The position numbers and the translations under genes were made by a program. A model generated the notes under the pieces. It was not told the origin of the DNA, searched no databases, and worked only from the letters and a program-made list of their open reading frames with translations. DNA of 10,007 bases from DASPKW01 sp038244055 (lineage in GTDB: Bacteria; Planctomycetota; Phycisphaerae; Tepidisphaerales; Tepidisphaeraceae): positions 1 to 10,007 of the forward strand of contig JBBRTW010000254.1 of assembly GCA_038244055.1 (NCBI GenBank). Direction: 5' to 3'. How positions within the stretch are numbered: position 1 is the first letter of the stretch; each line of letters begins with the position of its first letter. Positions 1 through 5,771 of the stretch are shown in pieces.

Positions 1-91
1 CAACGGACCACTGACAACGGACGATGGACCTTCCCGCTTCTCGCTTCTCGCTTCTGAGTTCTCTTCATCCGAACCCTGAACCCTGAACCCT
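1..91. repeat. Three consecutive heptamer arrays inside the nadB reading frame
   Basis: Read on the plus strand, bases 2-29 are four 7-base units (AACGGAC, CACTGAC, AACGGAC, GATGGAC). Bases 35-62 are CGCTTCT three times plus GAGTTCT, and bases 71-91 are GAACCCT three times. The first array belongs to the same family as 1936-2033 and 8014-8041, in the opposite orientation. The nadB frame stays open through all three arrays, giving a polar low-complexity segment from about residue 187. The first array may continue past the left edge. Confidence 0.85.
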
Positions 92-651
92 GGGTCGTCC
101 TTGTCCGTGAGCAGATCGATGACGAAGGAGCGTTCGGAGATTCGGATGTTGTCTCGGGAGCGGACGGTGCGGATGAGGGTCTGGGCGAGTTCCTTGCCGG
201 TGGCATCGCCGAAGGCGTGGATGATGCGGGCGAATGAGTGGCCGCCTTCGAGGGTGAAGGCCAGGCCGTGGGGATTGCCTTCTTTTTTGTCGAAGTTCGC
301 GCCCCATTCGAGGAGTTCGAGGACGCGCTTGGGGCCTTCCTCGACGGTGATGTGGACGGCGCGGTCATCGCAGAGGCCGGCCCCGCCGACTTCGGTATCG
401 TGGACGTGGGACTGGGTGGAATCGAGGGGCTGGAGGACGGCGGCGATTCCGCCCTGGGCATACCAGGTGTTGGACTCGGCGACGGTGTCCTTGGTCATGA
501 GCAGGACGTCGACACCGGCGTCGGCGGCCGCGATGGCGGCGCGCAGGCCGGCTACGCCGCCTCCGATGACCAGGACGTCCGTGAACTGCTGGGGCAGACG
601 GGCGGCGTTGAAGGGGAGGAGGTAGCGGCGGTGGGTGACTGATTCGAGCAT
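1..651 (-). CDS. nadB: L-aspartate oxidase, N-terminal part (runs off the left edge)
   Basis: NadB is a cytoplasmic FAD enzyme that oxidises L-aspartate to iminoaspartate, which NadA condenses to quinolinate in de novo NAD synthesis. The frame is open for 217 codons with no stop before the edge. Visible features are the FAD-binding Rossmann motif VIGGGVAG (residues 28-35), the substrate-side motif NTWYAQGGIAAV (61-72), AGLCDD (91-96), and the NadB-type EGGHSFARIIHAFGDATG (135-152). EGGHS separates it from SdhA/FrdA relatives. The ATG at 651 has only a weak GGA upstream, but it sits a normal distance before the Rossmann fold. Residues from about 187 to the edge are not NadB-like: they are translated tandem heptamers inserted where the family has a variable loop between strands. 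The gene could be intact with a loop insertion, or broken beyond the edge. The 5' leader begins at a repeat that brackets the neighbouring gene. Confidence 0.9.
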   Translation of the reverse strand, partial: MLESVTHRRYLLPFNAARLPQQFTDVLVIGGGVAGLRAAIAAADAGVDVLLMTKDTVAESNTWYAQGGIAAVLQPLDSTQSHVHDTEVGGAGLCDDRAVHITVEEGPKRVLELLEWGANFDKKEGNPHGLAFTLEGGHSFARIIHAFGDATGKELAQTLIRTVRSRDNIRISERSFVIDLLTDKDDPGFRVQGSDEENSEARSEKREGPSSVVSGPL

Positions 652-656
652 GGCAT

Positions 657-745
657 CCAAATGAAAACTAAAAACGGCGGTCAAAACTAAAAACTAAAAA
701 CTTAAAGCGGTGGGAGATCGGGAACCAAAAACTAAAACTTAAAAC
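657..745. repeat. AAAACTA-type heptamer repeats in the nadB / four-helix-bundle spacer
   Basis: The 87-base spacer between the two genes consists largely of A-rich units of the form AAAACTA and AACTTAAA, repeated around 663-675, 683-707 and 726-745. The stop codon of the four-helix-bundle gene lies inside the last copy. Bases 660-676 and 696-708 recur as reverse complements at 1261-1277 and 1248-1260, so this spacer is the left arm of an inverted repeat around that gene. Confidence 0.8.
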
Positions 746-1191
746 GGTGGCGCATCTTCTGGACCTTCGGGGTCTTGGCCGTCGATGTGGCGATTTGATC
801 GGCGTTCATTGGAGGTCATTTTGATCGCGAGTTTCAAAAGCTCGGTGCATACGCCGATGCGGTGTTCTACGACGGCCGGTTTGAGAACATGGCGGCCCTT
901 ATAGTACCAGTCTCGGGCCTCGCGCGTCGAACCGGCCGCATATTCGTAGAAAACCGCCCGCCCTTTGCCGGTGTTGCGACTGTAACCCTCGGAGATGCAG
1001 GAACTGATTTTGGAGGCGGCGCGAATCAATTGATCGCCGATCGACTCGCTCCGCCTGTCGGCGATCAGTTGCTCGCCATCATGCCACGCAAGATCGGAGA
1101 GAAAGAGAGCAAGGCGGTATGCTTTGACCTTCCAGACCGTATCGATCTTGATCTGGTCAGGAACTGTTTTTTCCCAATCTTCGAAGGTCAT
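739..1191 (-). CDS. Four-helix-bundle protein (23S rRNA intervening-sequence protein family)
   Basis: The 150-residue product matches the small all-helical family first found as ORFs in intervening sequences of 23S rRNA genes (Pfam 23S_rRNA_IVP, TIGR02436). The signature is visible: WKVKAYRLALFLSDL (20-34), then IGDQLIRAASKISSCISEGY (51-70), SRNTGKGRAVFYEYAAGS (71-88) and REARDWYYKG (90-99). The family's cellular role is not settled; structures show a basic bundle suggested to bind nucleic acid. I chose the ATG at 1191 because GAGG lies six bases upstream. An ATG at 1209 would add six residues but has its purine run directly against the start. The last 20 or so residues are rich in Gly, Pro and Glu and look like an added tail; the stop codon falls in a flanking repeat. 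The gene separates nuoC and nadB and is bracketed by inverted repeats, which suggests a later arrival. Confidence 0.85.
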   Translation of the reverse strand: MTFEDWEKTVPDQIKIDTVWKVKAYRLALFLSDLAWHDGEQLIADRRSESIGDQLIRAASKISSCISEGYSRNTGKGRAVFYEYAAGSTREARDWYYKGRHVLKPAVVEHRIGVCTELLKLAIKMTSNERRSNRHIDGQDPEGPEDAPPF

Positions 1192-1195
1192 GAGA

Positions 1196-1199
1196 TCCC
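1196..1199 (-). promoter_or_regulatory. Ribosome binding site deciding the four-helix-bundle start
   Basis: On the minus strand the sequence is GAGGGATCTC immediately before the ATG at 1191, which places a GAGG core at a normal distance. It favours this start over the ATG at 1209. Confidence 0.6.
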
Positions 1200-1221
1200 T
1201 CGATGACATTCCTTGAAAACA

Positions 1222-1255
1222 TCGCCCTGCTTTAAGAACCTCGCCCTGCTTTAAG
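1222..1255. repeat. Two-copy direct repeat of period 19 upstream of the four-helix-bundle gene
   Basis: TCGCCCTGCTTTAAG occurs at 1222-1236 and again at 1241-1255 with four bases between. The second copy overlaps the start of the right inverted-repeat arm (1248-1277). It lies in the 5' leader of the four-helix-bundle gene. Confidence 0.85.
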
Positions 1256-1277
1256 TTTTTCGTTTTTAGTTTTCATT
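1248..1277. repeat. Right inverted-repeat arm bracketing the four-helix-bundle gene
   Basis: Bases 1261-1277 (CGTTTTTAGTTTTCATT) are the exact reverse complement of 660-676. Bases 1248-1260 (GCTTTAAGTTTTT) are the exact reverse complement of 696-708. The pair encloses about 618 bases containing one gene. No target-site duplication is evident just outside the arms. Confidence 0.8.
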
Positions 1278-1283
1278 CGCGGT

Positions 1284-1880
1284 TCAAGCCCCTTCGCGCG
1301 TGATGATCTGGTAGGCCTCGCGCTCGCCTACGCCTCTTAAGGGGTAGTCTTTTCGCAGCGGATAGGAGCCGAAGCCATTCCAGGTGTTAATTCGGCGGAG
1401 TTCGGGGTGGCCGATGAAGATCAGGCCCATCATGTCGTAGACTTCGCGTTCGAGCCAGTCGGCGGCGGGCCAGACGGGGTAGACGCTGTCGACTTTCAGG
1501 CCGGGGTCGCCTTTTTCGATGATTTCTTCATCGCGGAGCATGCAGGCGGGGGATTTGGGGGAGGTGTCCTGGGTGGGGGTGAGGAAGACTTTGAGCCAGA
1601 GGCGGTTGTTGTTGATGACGCTGGTCAGGCCGTAGTTGATGGCGAATCGGCCGGGGAGTTTGTCGGCCCCGGGGAAGCCGAGGTAGTCGACGCTGTTGAG
1701 TTCAGCGAGCATGTCGTAGCGGAGGGCGGGGTCATCGCGGAGCCAGGCGCAGACGGCGCGTATATTCTCGCGGGGGACGATGACGGTGACCATGTCGCGG
1801 AACTCGCCGACCATGAACTTGATCTCGGGGAACTGGGCCTTGAGGGGGGCGAGGGCGGGATGGGTGATGGTGCGGGGCAT
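1284..1880 (-). CDS. nuoC: NADH-quinone oxidoreductase subunit C
   Basis: This is the 30-kDa peripheral-arm subunit of respiratory complex I, which sits against NuoD and helps carry electrons from NADH to quinone on the cytoplasmic side. The family signature is clear at residues 144-164: EREVYDMMGLIFIGHPELRR followed by I, then a conserved C-terminal YPLRKDYPL (173-181). The early motif MLAELNSVDYLG (57-68) is also typical. The 198 residues fit the family length. I chose the ATG at 1880 because AAAGGAAA lies about ten bases upstream and the next residues start the conserved fold. An in-frame ATG at 1940 would add 20 residues and no domain. Residues 101-130 form a longer linker than usual before the signature. 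No other nuo gene is in the window, so it is separated from its partners here. Confidence 0.93.
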   Translation of the reverse strand: MPRTITHPALAPLKAQFPEIKFMVGEFRDMVTVIVPRENIRAVCAWLRDDPALRYDMLAELNSVDYLGFPGADKLPGRFAINYGLTSVINNNRLWLKVFLTPTQDTSPKSPACMLRDEEIIEKGDPGLKVDSVYPVWPAADWLEREVYDMMGLIFIGHPELRRINTWNGFGSYPLRKDYPLRGVGEREAYQIITREGA

Positions 1881-1935
1881 GATCGCTGAATTTCCTTTCG
1901 GTCGGGAGGCGATTGTTGGGATTGGGGAGGGGGTT

Positions 1936-2033
1936 GTCAATCGTCAATTGTGCATGGTCCGTGGTCAGTTGTCCGTTGTCAGTGGTCCGTTGTCAGTGGT
2001 CCGTCGTCAGTGGTCAGCGGTCGATGGTCAATT
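1936..2033. repeat. Array of 14 contiguous heptamers, consensus GTC[A/C][G/A]T[G/T]
   Basis: Fourteen 7-base units follow each other without a gap: GTCAATC, GTCAATT, GTGCATG, GTCCGTG, GTCAGTT, GTCCGTT, GTCAGTG, and so on to GTCAATT. Every unit starts with GT, and nearly all with GTC. GTCAGTG and GTCCGTT/C alternate in the middle, which makes a 14-base superunit. The same family is seen at 1-29 and 8014-8041. Short tandem repeats of 7 bases (STRR) are known from filamentous cyanobacteria and other large bacterial genomes. The array fills the spacer upstream of nuoC. Confidence 0.95.
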
Positions 2034-2034
2034 G

Positions 2035-2142
2035 CGTCATGCTGAGCGCAGCGAAGCATCTTGCCGATCCTTGGCGGACCGTTCGACGTGGCAATGGGCC
2101 TTGATGAGCGGGGCTGGATTCTTCACTGCGCTCAGAATGACG
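2035..2142. repeat. Imperfect inverted repeat of a widespread intergenic element
   Basis: Bases 2035-2060 and the reverse complement of 2117-2142 agree at 23 of 26 positions; the shared core is CTGAGCGCAG. This could fold into a stem with a 56-base loop. The 13-base tail CAGAATGACGGTC (2133-2145) recurs at 2152-2164, so a partial third copy follows. Translated, this element gives the strings HSERSEES and MLSAAKHL that recur in spurious proteins from many phyla, so it is a widely scattered non-coding repeat. It continues directly from the heptamer array and occupies the rest of the spacer between nuoC and the membrane-protein gene. Confidence 0.85.
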
Positions 2143-2183
2143 GTCCAGGATCAGAATGACGGTCGAGAGTGCTTTTGGAAGCT

Positions 2184-2516
2184 TTACGCGCGGAGGCGCT
2201 GGGCGAGGAGGAGGAAGAGGGTGACGATGACGGGGATGGAGGTGAGGGCGACGGCCCATTCGGAGAGTTTTCGGGCGGAATTGGGTTTTCGGCGGGCGAT
2301 GATTTCGCAGAGGGAGATGACGAAGAGGGTGATCATAAATTTGAAGAGGACCATGCCGGGGAGGCCGAAGCGGGCGATGATCCAGGCGGCCAGTGCGTTG
2401 ACCTCGTTGCCGCCGCGGTAGAGGACGATCCAGGTGAGCATGATGTCCATGGAGGCGAGGAAGACGAGCCAGGTGTAGGCGGCGGGGAAGCGGAGGGGGG
2501 GGCGGGGGGAAGACAT
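2184..2516 (-). CDS. Small DUF5658-like integral membrane protein
   Basis: The product has 110 residues and is mostly hydrophobic. Segments likely to cross the membrane are at about residues 13-33, 38-50 or 52-72, and 86-105, with a basic stretch RRKPNSARK (75-83) between the last two. The pattern of a first helix containing a membrane-buried Asp (MDIMLT), then GGNEVNALAAW (35-45) and a Lys in the next helix (FKFM), resembles DUF5658 proteins, where GG.EaNPl and a following Lys are typical. Function is unknown for that family. The ATG at 2516 has no clear Shine-Dalgarno sequence; starting at the internal Met 23 would delete most of the first helix, so I kept the longer form. It lies 303 bases upstream of nuoC, separated by repeats, so co-transcription is uncertain. 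Confidence 0.65.
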   Translation of the reverse strand: MSSPRPPLRFPAAYTWLVFLASMDIMLTWIVLYRGGNEVNALAAWIIARFGLPGMVLFKFMITLFVISLCEIIARRKPNSARKLSEWAVALTSIPVIVTLFLLLAQRLRA

Positions 2517-2836
2517 GATGGCATTTTACAACGGCGGCGATTCATCTCCCATCGGGCGGCGCTTCAGGCTTTGCAATTGGAATTACGGACAACGAATGCG
2601 CAAACGCGGCAGAGCATTGCAGGCGGGGACGCCCGCACCACAAACTTCTCAACTTGAATTGACCCGCCATCCTGCACCCAGGTTTTGAGGATTTCGATTT
2701 GGAGCGGGTCTTCAGGGTTCTGGGCTTAAGGGTTGGTGAACGACCTTGCTTTCGACAGCGGGGGTTTTGATGCCATCGTCACACGCGTTAGACTGATGCA
2801 GCACGCACATCACATCCTACCAACCGGAGAAAGATC
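2517..2836. other. Divergent intergenic region with a small palindrome
   Basis: This region of 320 bases separates the divergent membrane-protein and DUF3395-like genes, and I see no coding signal. It contains a perfect five-base stem, GCGGG (2623-2627) and CCCGC (2632-2636) with a GACG loop, inside a GC-rich segment resembling a common intergenic repeat. A weak G-rich degenerate repeat lies at 2713-2735. A candidate promoter for the plus-strand gene is listed separately. Confidence 0.6.
2767..2794 (+). promoter_or_regulatory. Candidate promoter of the DUF3395-like gene
   Basis: TTGATG (2767-2772) and TAGACT (2789-2794) are 16 bases apart, a weak match to the sigma-70 pattern, and end 42 bases before the start codon. 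The 9-mer GTTAGACTG that includes the -10-like hexamer recurs upstream of the Tat-protein gene at 8377-8385, which is modest support. Confidence 0.3.
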
Positions 2837-3433
2837 ATGATGCGATTCAATCCACTATCCAACTCATTTCTGCCCAGTGTCACCCTCTGCCTTCTGATGG
2901 GAATCATCTGCAACCCCGCACGGGCGGCCGATGCCCCCGCGGGGAAACTCGTCGTGACCAAGGCGTTCTATGGCGACTTGCCCGATGGAGCCAAGACCGA
3001 TGTCACCGAGAAGGTGGCCGCGATGGTCAAGGACAATAAGCTCTCAGTTGAGGCAACCAACGACAACTTCGGCGATCCGGCCGATGGAATCGTGAAGAAG
3101 CTCAAGGTGGAGTACACGGTCGATGGCGTTGCCCACAGCAAGACCGTCAACGAAAGCGAGACGCTCACCATCTCCGGCAAGCCGTCCAAGCTGATCATCC
3201 GCAAAGCCGTTTACGGCGATCTTCCCGATGGCGCCAAGACGGATGTAACGGCCAAGGTCGCGGAAAAGGTGGATGGCGACAGCCTGTCGGTGGAAGCAAC
3301 CAACGACAACTTCGGCGATCCGGCCGATGGGACCGTCAAAAAGCTGAAGGTGGACTACACATTTGAGGGCAAGGAGCATTCCAAAACCGTCGCCGAGAAC
3401 GAGACGCTCACCATCTCCGACAAGGGTGATTGA
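2837..3433 (+). CDS. Exported protein of two tandem DUF3395-like domains
   Basis: The product has 198 residues. Residues 1-30 form a Sec signal peptide with a hydrophobic core around 15-25 and an ARA cleavage site before residue 31. The rest is two copies of one 77-residue domain, residues 37-113 and 118-194, which I aligned by eye at 58 identical positions out of 77. Each has the pattern YGDLPDGAKTDVT, then LSVEATNDNFGDPADG, then a KKLKV.YT..G strand and a terminal ETLTIS. This resembles DUF3395, the C-terminal domain of DNAJC11, which has a YG...DVT...FGDP...K.L.V.Y pattern; its function is unknown. It probably forms beta-rich modules in the periplasm or outside the cell. GGAG lies seven bases before the first of two adjacent ATG codons. 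It is transcribed alone, convergent with dxs. Confidence 0.85.
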   Translation: MMRFNPLSNSFLPSVTLCLLMGIICNPARAADAPAGKLVVTKAFYGDLPDGAKTDVTEKVAAMVKDNKLSVEATNDNFGDPADGIVKKLKVEYTVDGVAHSKTVNESETLTISGKPSKLIIRKAVYGDLPDGAKTDVTAKVAEKVDGDSLSVEATNDNFGDPADGTVKKLKVDYTFEGKEHSKTVAENETLTISDKGD

Positions 3434-3529
3434 GGCAAACCGATGCCATAAACACGCCCGCTTGCAGCCAGGGCGATGTAGTCACCCATACCCATTACAA
3501 ATTTAATGTCAGAGTCATTGTGCGCGCGC

Positions 3530-5509
3530 CTACCCCAACGTCGCCACATCCACCCCAATACCCGCCTTCGCCATCCTCACCGCATCCCCGACACTCTGCG
3601 CGATCCCATGAGCATCCAGCCCCACCTCGGCCAATTGCTGCGGCCGGGTCGCGTGGCCGATCAATCGGTCGGGCATGCCGAGTCTCGTCAGGCGGTTGGT
3701 GGGCAAATTGTGAGCATTGGCGAATTCGAGGACGGCGGTGCCGAAGCCGTTGAGCAGCGCGTGGTCTTCGAGCGTGAGGACGGCGTGGTCCTCGCGGGCC
3801 AGGACGTGCCGGAGCATGTCGCCATCGATCGGTTTGCAGAAGCGGGCATCGATTACGCCGATTGAGAGGCCATCGGCGGAGAGTTGCTCGGCGGCGAGCA
3901 TGGCGCTCTGCGCCAGTGCGCCGTAGGCGATGATCGTGGCATCGGTGCCTTCGCGCAGGGTGCGCGATTTGCCCGTGACCCACTCTTCCCTGGCGGCCGG
4001 CTGGAGCGCGGGGTCGATCACGTCTTCGAAGTTGCTGGCCGGGACGTTGTCGCGCGGGTAGCGGAGGGCGCTGGCGGTTTCGAGCGACAGGGAGAGGTTG
4101 AGCGATCGGTTCAACTCGTCCTCGTCGCTCGGGGCAATGAGGACGATGCCGGGGAGCGGGCGGAGGAAGGCCTGGTCGCAGAAGCCGTGGTGGACCGCGC
4201 CATCATCGCCGACGAAGCCGGCGCGGTCCATGGCGAGGATGACGGGCTGGCCGTTGAGGACGACTTCCTGCCAGATCTGATCGAAGCAGCGTTGGGTGAA
4301 GGTGGAGTAGATGGCGGCGACGGGGCGCAGGCCGGACTTGGCCATGCCGGCGGCCATGCCCATGAGGTGGCTCTCGCAGATGCCGGTGTCGAAATAGCGG
4401 TCGGGGAAGAGGGGCTCGAACTTGGAGAGGCCGGTGCCATCGGGCATGGCGGCCGTGAGGGCGACGACGCGCTTGTCTTTTTTGGCGAGGTCGATCATGG
4501 CATCAGCGAAGGCGGTGGTCCAGCTCTTGCCGCCGCCCTTCTTGATCTCGACGCGGCAGCCTTCGACTTCGAGATTGCCTTTGACTTCGAAGGAGGCGGG
4601 GCTGTGGAATTTGGTGGGCTCGCTGCAGGTCAGCTCATAGCCCTGGCCTTTGACGGTTTTCACATGCAGCAGAACCGGCGTCTTGACGTGCTTGAGGTCG
4701 GAGAGGATCTGAATCATTCCGGGCAGGTCGTGGCCATCGATCGGGCCGAAGTATTTCAGGCCCAGGCTCTCGAAGATCTGGCCGGGGTACATGACATGCT
4801 TGAGGCCCTCCTTGAGATGATGCCAGACGGATTCGATGGTGTTGCCGACGCTGGAGGGGAGCTTGCCGACGATGCGCTGGGCGAGGTGCTTGGCCTCATC
4901 GTAGGTGGTGGAGACGCGGACGCGCTCGAGGTAGCCGGCGAAAGCGCCCTGAGGCTTGGAGATGGACATGCCGTTGTCGTTGAGGATGACCAAGAGTTGG
5001 CGGCGGAGGGTGCCGGCGTTGTTCAGGCCTTCGAAGGACATGCCATTGACGATGGAGGAATCGCCGACGAGGGCGACGACGTGGTTGTTGCGTTTTTGCA
5101 GGGCATCGGCCCGGGCCATGCCGACGGCGGTGGAGACGGCGGTTCCGGCGTGGCCGACGGCGAAGAGGTCATATGGGGATTCCTCGGGCATGGGGAAGCC
5201 GCCGACGGAGCCTTTTTTGCGGAGGGTGTCGAACTGATGAGACCGTCCGGTGAGGAGCTTATGGGGGTAGCATTGGTGGCCGACATCGTAGAGGAGGCGA
5301 TCGGGGCCTTTGGGGTGGGGGCCGAATTCGTAGACATAATGGAGGGCCAGTGTGAGTTCGACCACGCCGAGGTTGGAGGCGAGGTGGCCGCCATTTTTTG
5401 AAACGGCTTGGAAGATGCGGGAGCGCATTTCCGAGGCGAGGGCCTGGAGTTGATCGATGGGGAGCTTGCGCAGGTCGGCGGGTGTCTTAATACGTTCCAA
5501 CAACGACAT
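3530..5509 (-). CDS. dxs: 1-deoxy-D-xylulose-5-phosphate synthase (divergent motif set)
   Basis: DXS is a cytoplasmic thiamine-diphosphate enzyme joining pyruvate and glyceraldehyde 3-phosphate to DXP, the first step of the MEP isoprenoid pathway and a source of thiamine and pyridoxal precursors. In order it shows GGHLASNLGVVELTLALH (40-57), YDVGHQCYPHKLLTGR (74-89), the diphosphate motif GDSSIVNGMSFEGLNNAG (149-166) ending at NDN (177-179), the transketolase central motif DRYFDTGICES (370-380) with the catalytic Glu at 379, YSTFTQRCFDQ (401-411) and DRAGFVGDDGAVHHG (428-442). The usual GDGA is GDSS, GHSSTS is GHAGTA (119-124), and EQHA is ESHL. At 659 residues it is slightly long. GGAGG lies nine bases before the ATG. 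The last 38 codons prefer G at the third base, unlike the rest. Identity is secure; kinetic consequences of the changes are unknown. Confidence 0.93.
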   Translation of the reverse strand: MSLLERIKTPADLRKLPIDQLQALASEMRSRIFQAVSKNGGHLASNLGVVELTLALHYVYEFGPHPKGPDRLLYDVGHQCYPHKLLTGRSHQFDTLRKKGSVGGFPMPEESPYDLFAVGHAGTAVSTAVGMARADALQKRNNHVVALVGDSSIVNGMSFEGLNNAGTLRRQLLVILNDNGMSISKPQGAFAGYLERVRVSTTYDEAKHLAQRIVGKLPSSVGNTIESVWHHLKEGLKHVMYPGQIFESLGLKYFGPIDGHDLPGMIQILSDLKHVKTPVLLHVKTVKGQGYELTCSEPTKFHSPASFEVKGNLEVEGCRVEIKKGGGKSWTTAFADAMIDLAKKDKRVVALTAAMPDGTGLSKFEPLFPDRYFDTGICESHLMGMAAGMAKSGLRPVAAIYSTFTQRCFDQIWQEVVLNGQPVILAMDRAGFVGDDGAVHHGFCDQAFLRPLPGIVLIAPSDEDELNRSLNLSLSLETASALRYPRDNVPASNFEDVIDPALQPAAREEWVTGKSRTLREGTDATIIAYGALAQSAMLAAEQLSADGLSIGVIDARFCKPIDGDMLRHVLAREDHAVLTLEDHALLNGFGTAVLEFANAHNLPTNRLTRLGMPDRLIGHATRPQQLAEVGLDAHGIAQSVGDAVRMAKAGIGVDVATLG

Positions 5510-5518
5510 CTAAACTTA

Positions 5519-5523
5519 CCTCC
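5519..5523 (-). promoter_or_regulatory. Strong ribosome binding site of dxs
   Basis: The minus strand reads GGAGG followed by nine bases (TAAGTTTAG) and the ATG at 5509. It is the strongest Shine-Dalgarno match in the window and fixes the dxs start. Confidence 0.8.
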
Positions 5524-5710
5524 AAATCTGACGCGGCCTCATCCTAGAGGCCGGCACCCAACCAGCGAAATGGCAAATAGTATCGGACAGGTCGTTTATC
5601 GTCCATCCCGGTAAAAAGCTTCCACAAGCGGGTTCACCGAGGGGGCTGGGCATTAAGTAACACTACGCGGGTCGGGAGGGAAGGTGCATTCAAAAGGGGT
5701 GAAAGATGAG

Positions 5711-5756
5711 AGGGTGCAGGGTATGGGGTTTAGGGTATAGGTAGGGAGGCAGGGGG
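5711..5756 (+). repeat. G-rich heptamer array with G-quadruplex pattern
   Basis: Units AGGGTGC, AGGGTAT, GGGGTTT, AGGGTAT and AGGTAGG follow at exact 7-base steps from 5711 to 5745. G-tracts at 5712, 5719, 5725 and 5733 are separated by loops of 4, 3 and 4 bases, which satisfies the usual four-tract quadruplex pattern. Two further G-tracts follow at 5744 and 5752. The unit resembles the reverse complement of GAACCCT at 71-91. Confidence 0.8.
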
Positions 5757-5771
5757 TGGATGATTCGCGGC

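Noticed and set aside
660..1277. Insertion sequence with its own transposase
   Set aside because: The enclosed gene is a four-helix-bundle protein with no transposase motifs, and no target-site duplication is visible.
1936..2033. CRISPR array
   Set aside because: Units are 7 bases and contiguous; there are no spacers and no cas genes.
1780..2421. Plus-strand open frame through the heptamer array and inverted repeat
   Set aside because: It is translated repeat (SVVSGPLSVV, HAERSEAS) plus antisense of nuoC and the membrane-protein gene.
2837..2925. Lipoprotein signal in the DUF3395-like protein
   Set aside because: The only Cys in range follows Ile-Ile, which does not fit a lipobox; an ARA signal peptidase I site fits better.
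3424..3487. Possible bidirectional terminator between the DUF3395-like gene and dxs
   Set aside because: The only complementary arms (GGGTGA and TCACCC) are six bases long with a loop of more than 50 bases and no T tract.
3884..5401. Long plus-strand open frame (505 codons) opposite dxs
   Set aside because: It is the antisense shadow of dxs: its Gly/Ala/Glu/Asp-rich translation follows from the C-ending codons of the minus strand, and dxs has complete family motifs.
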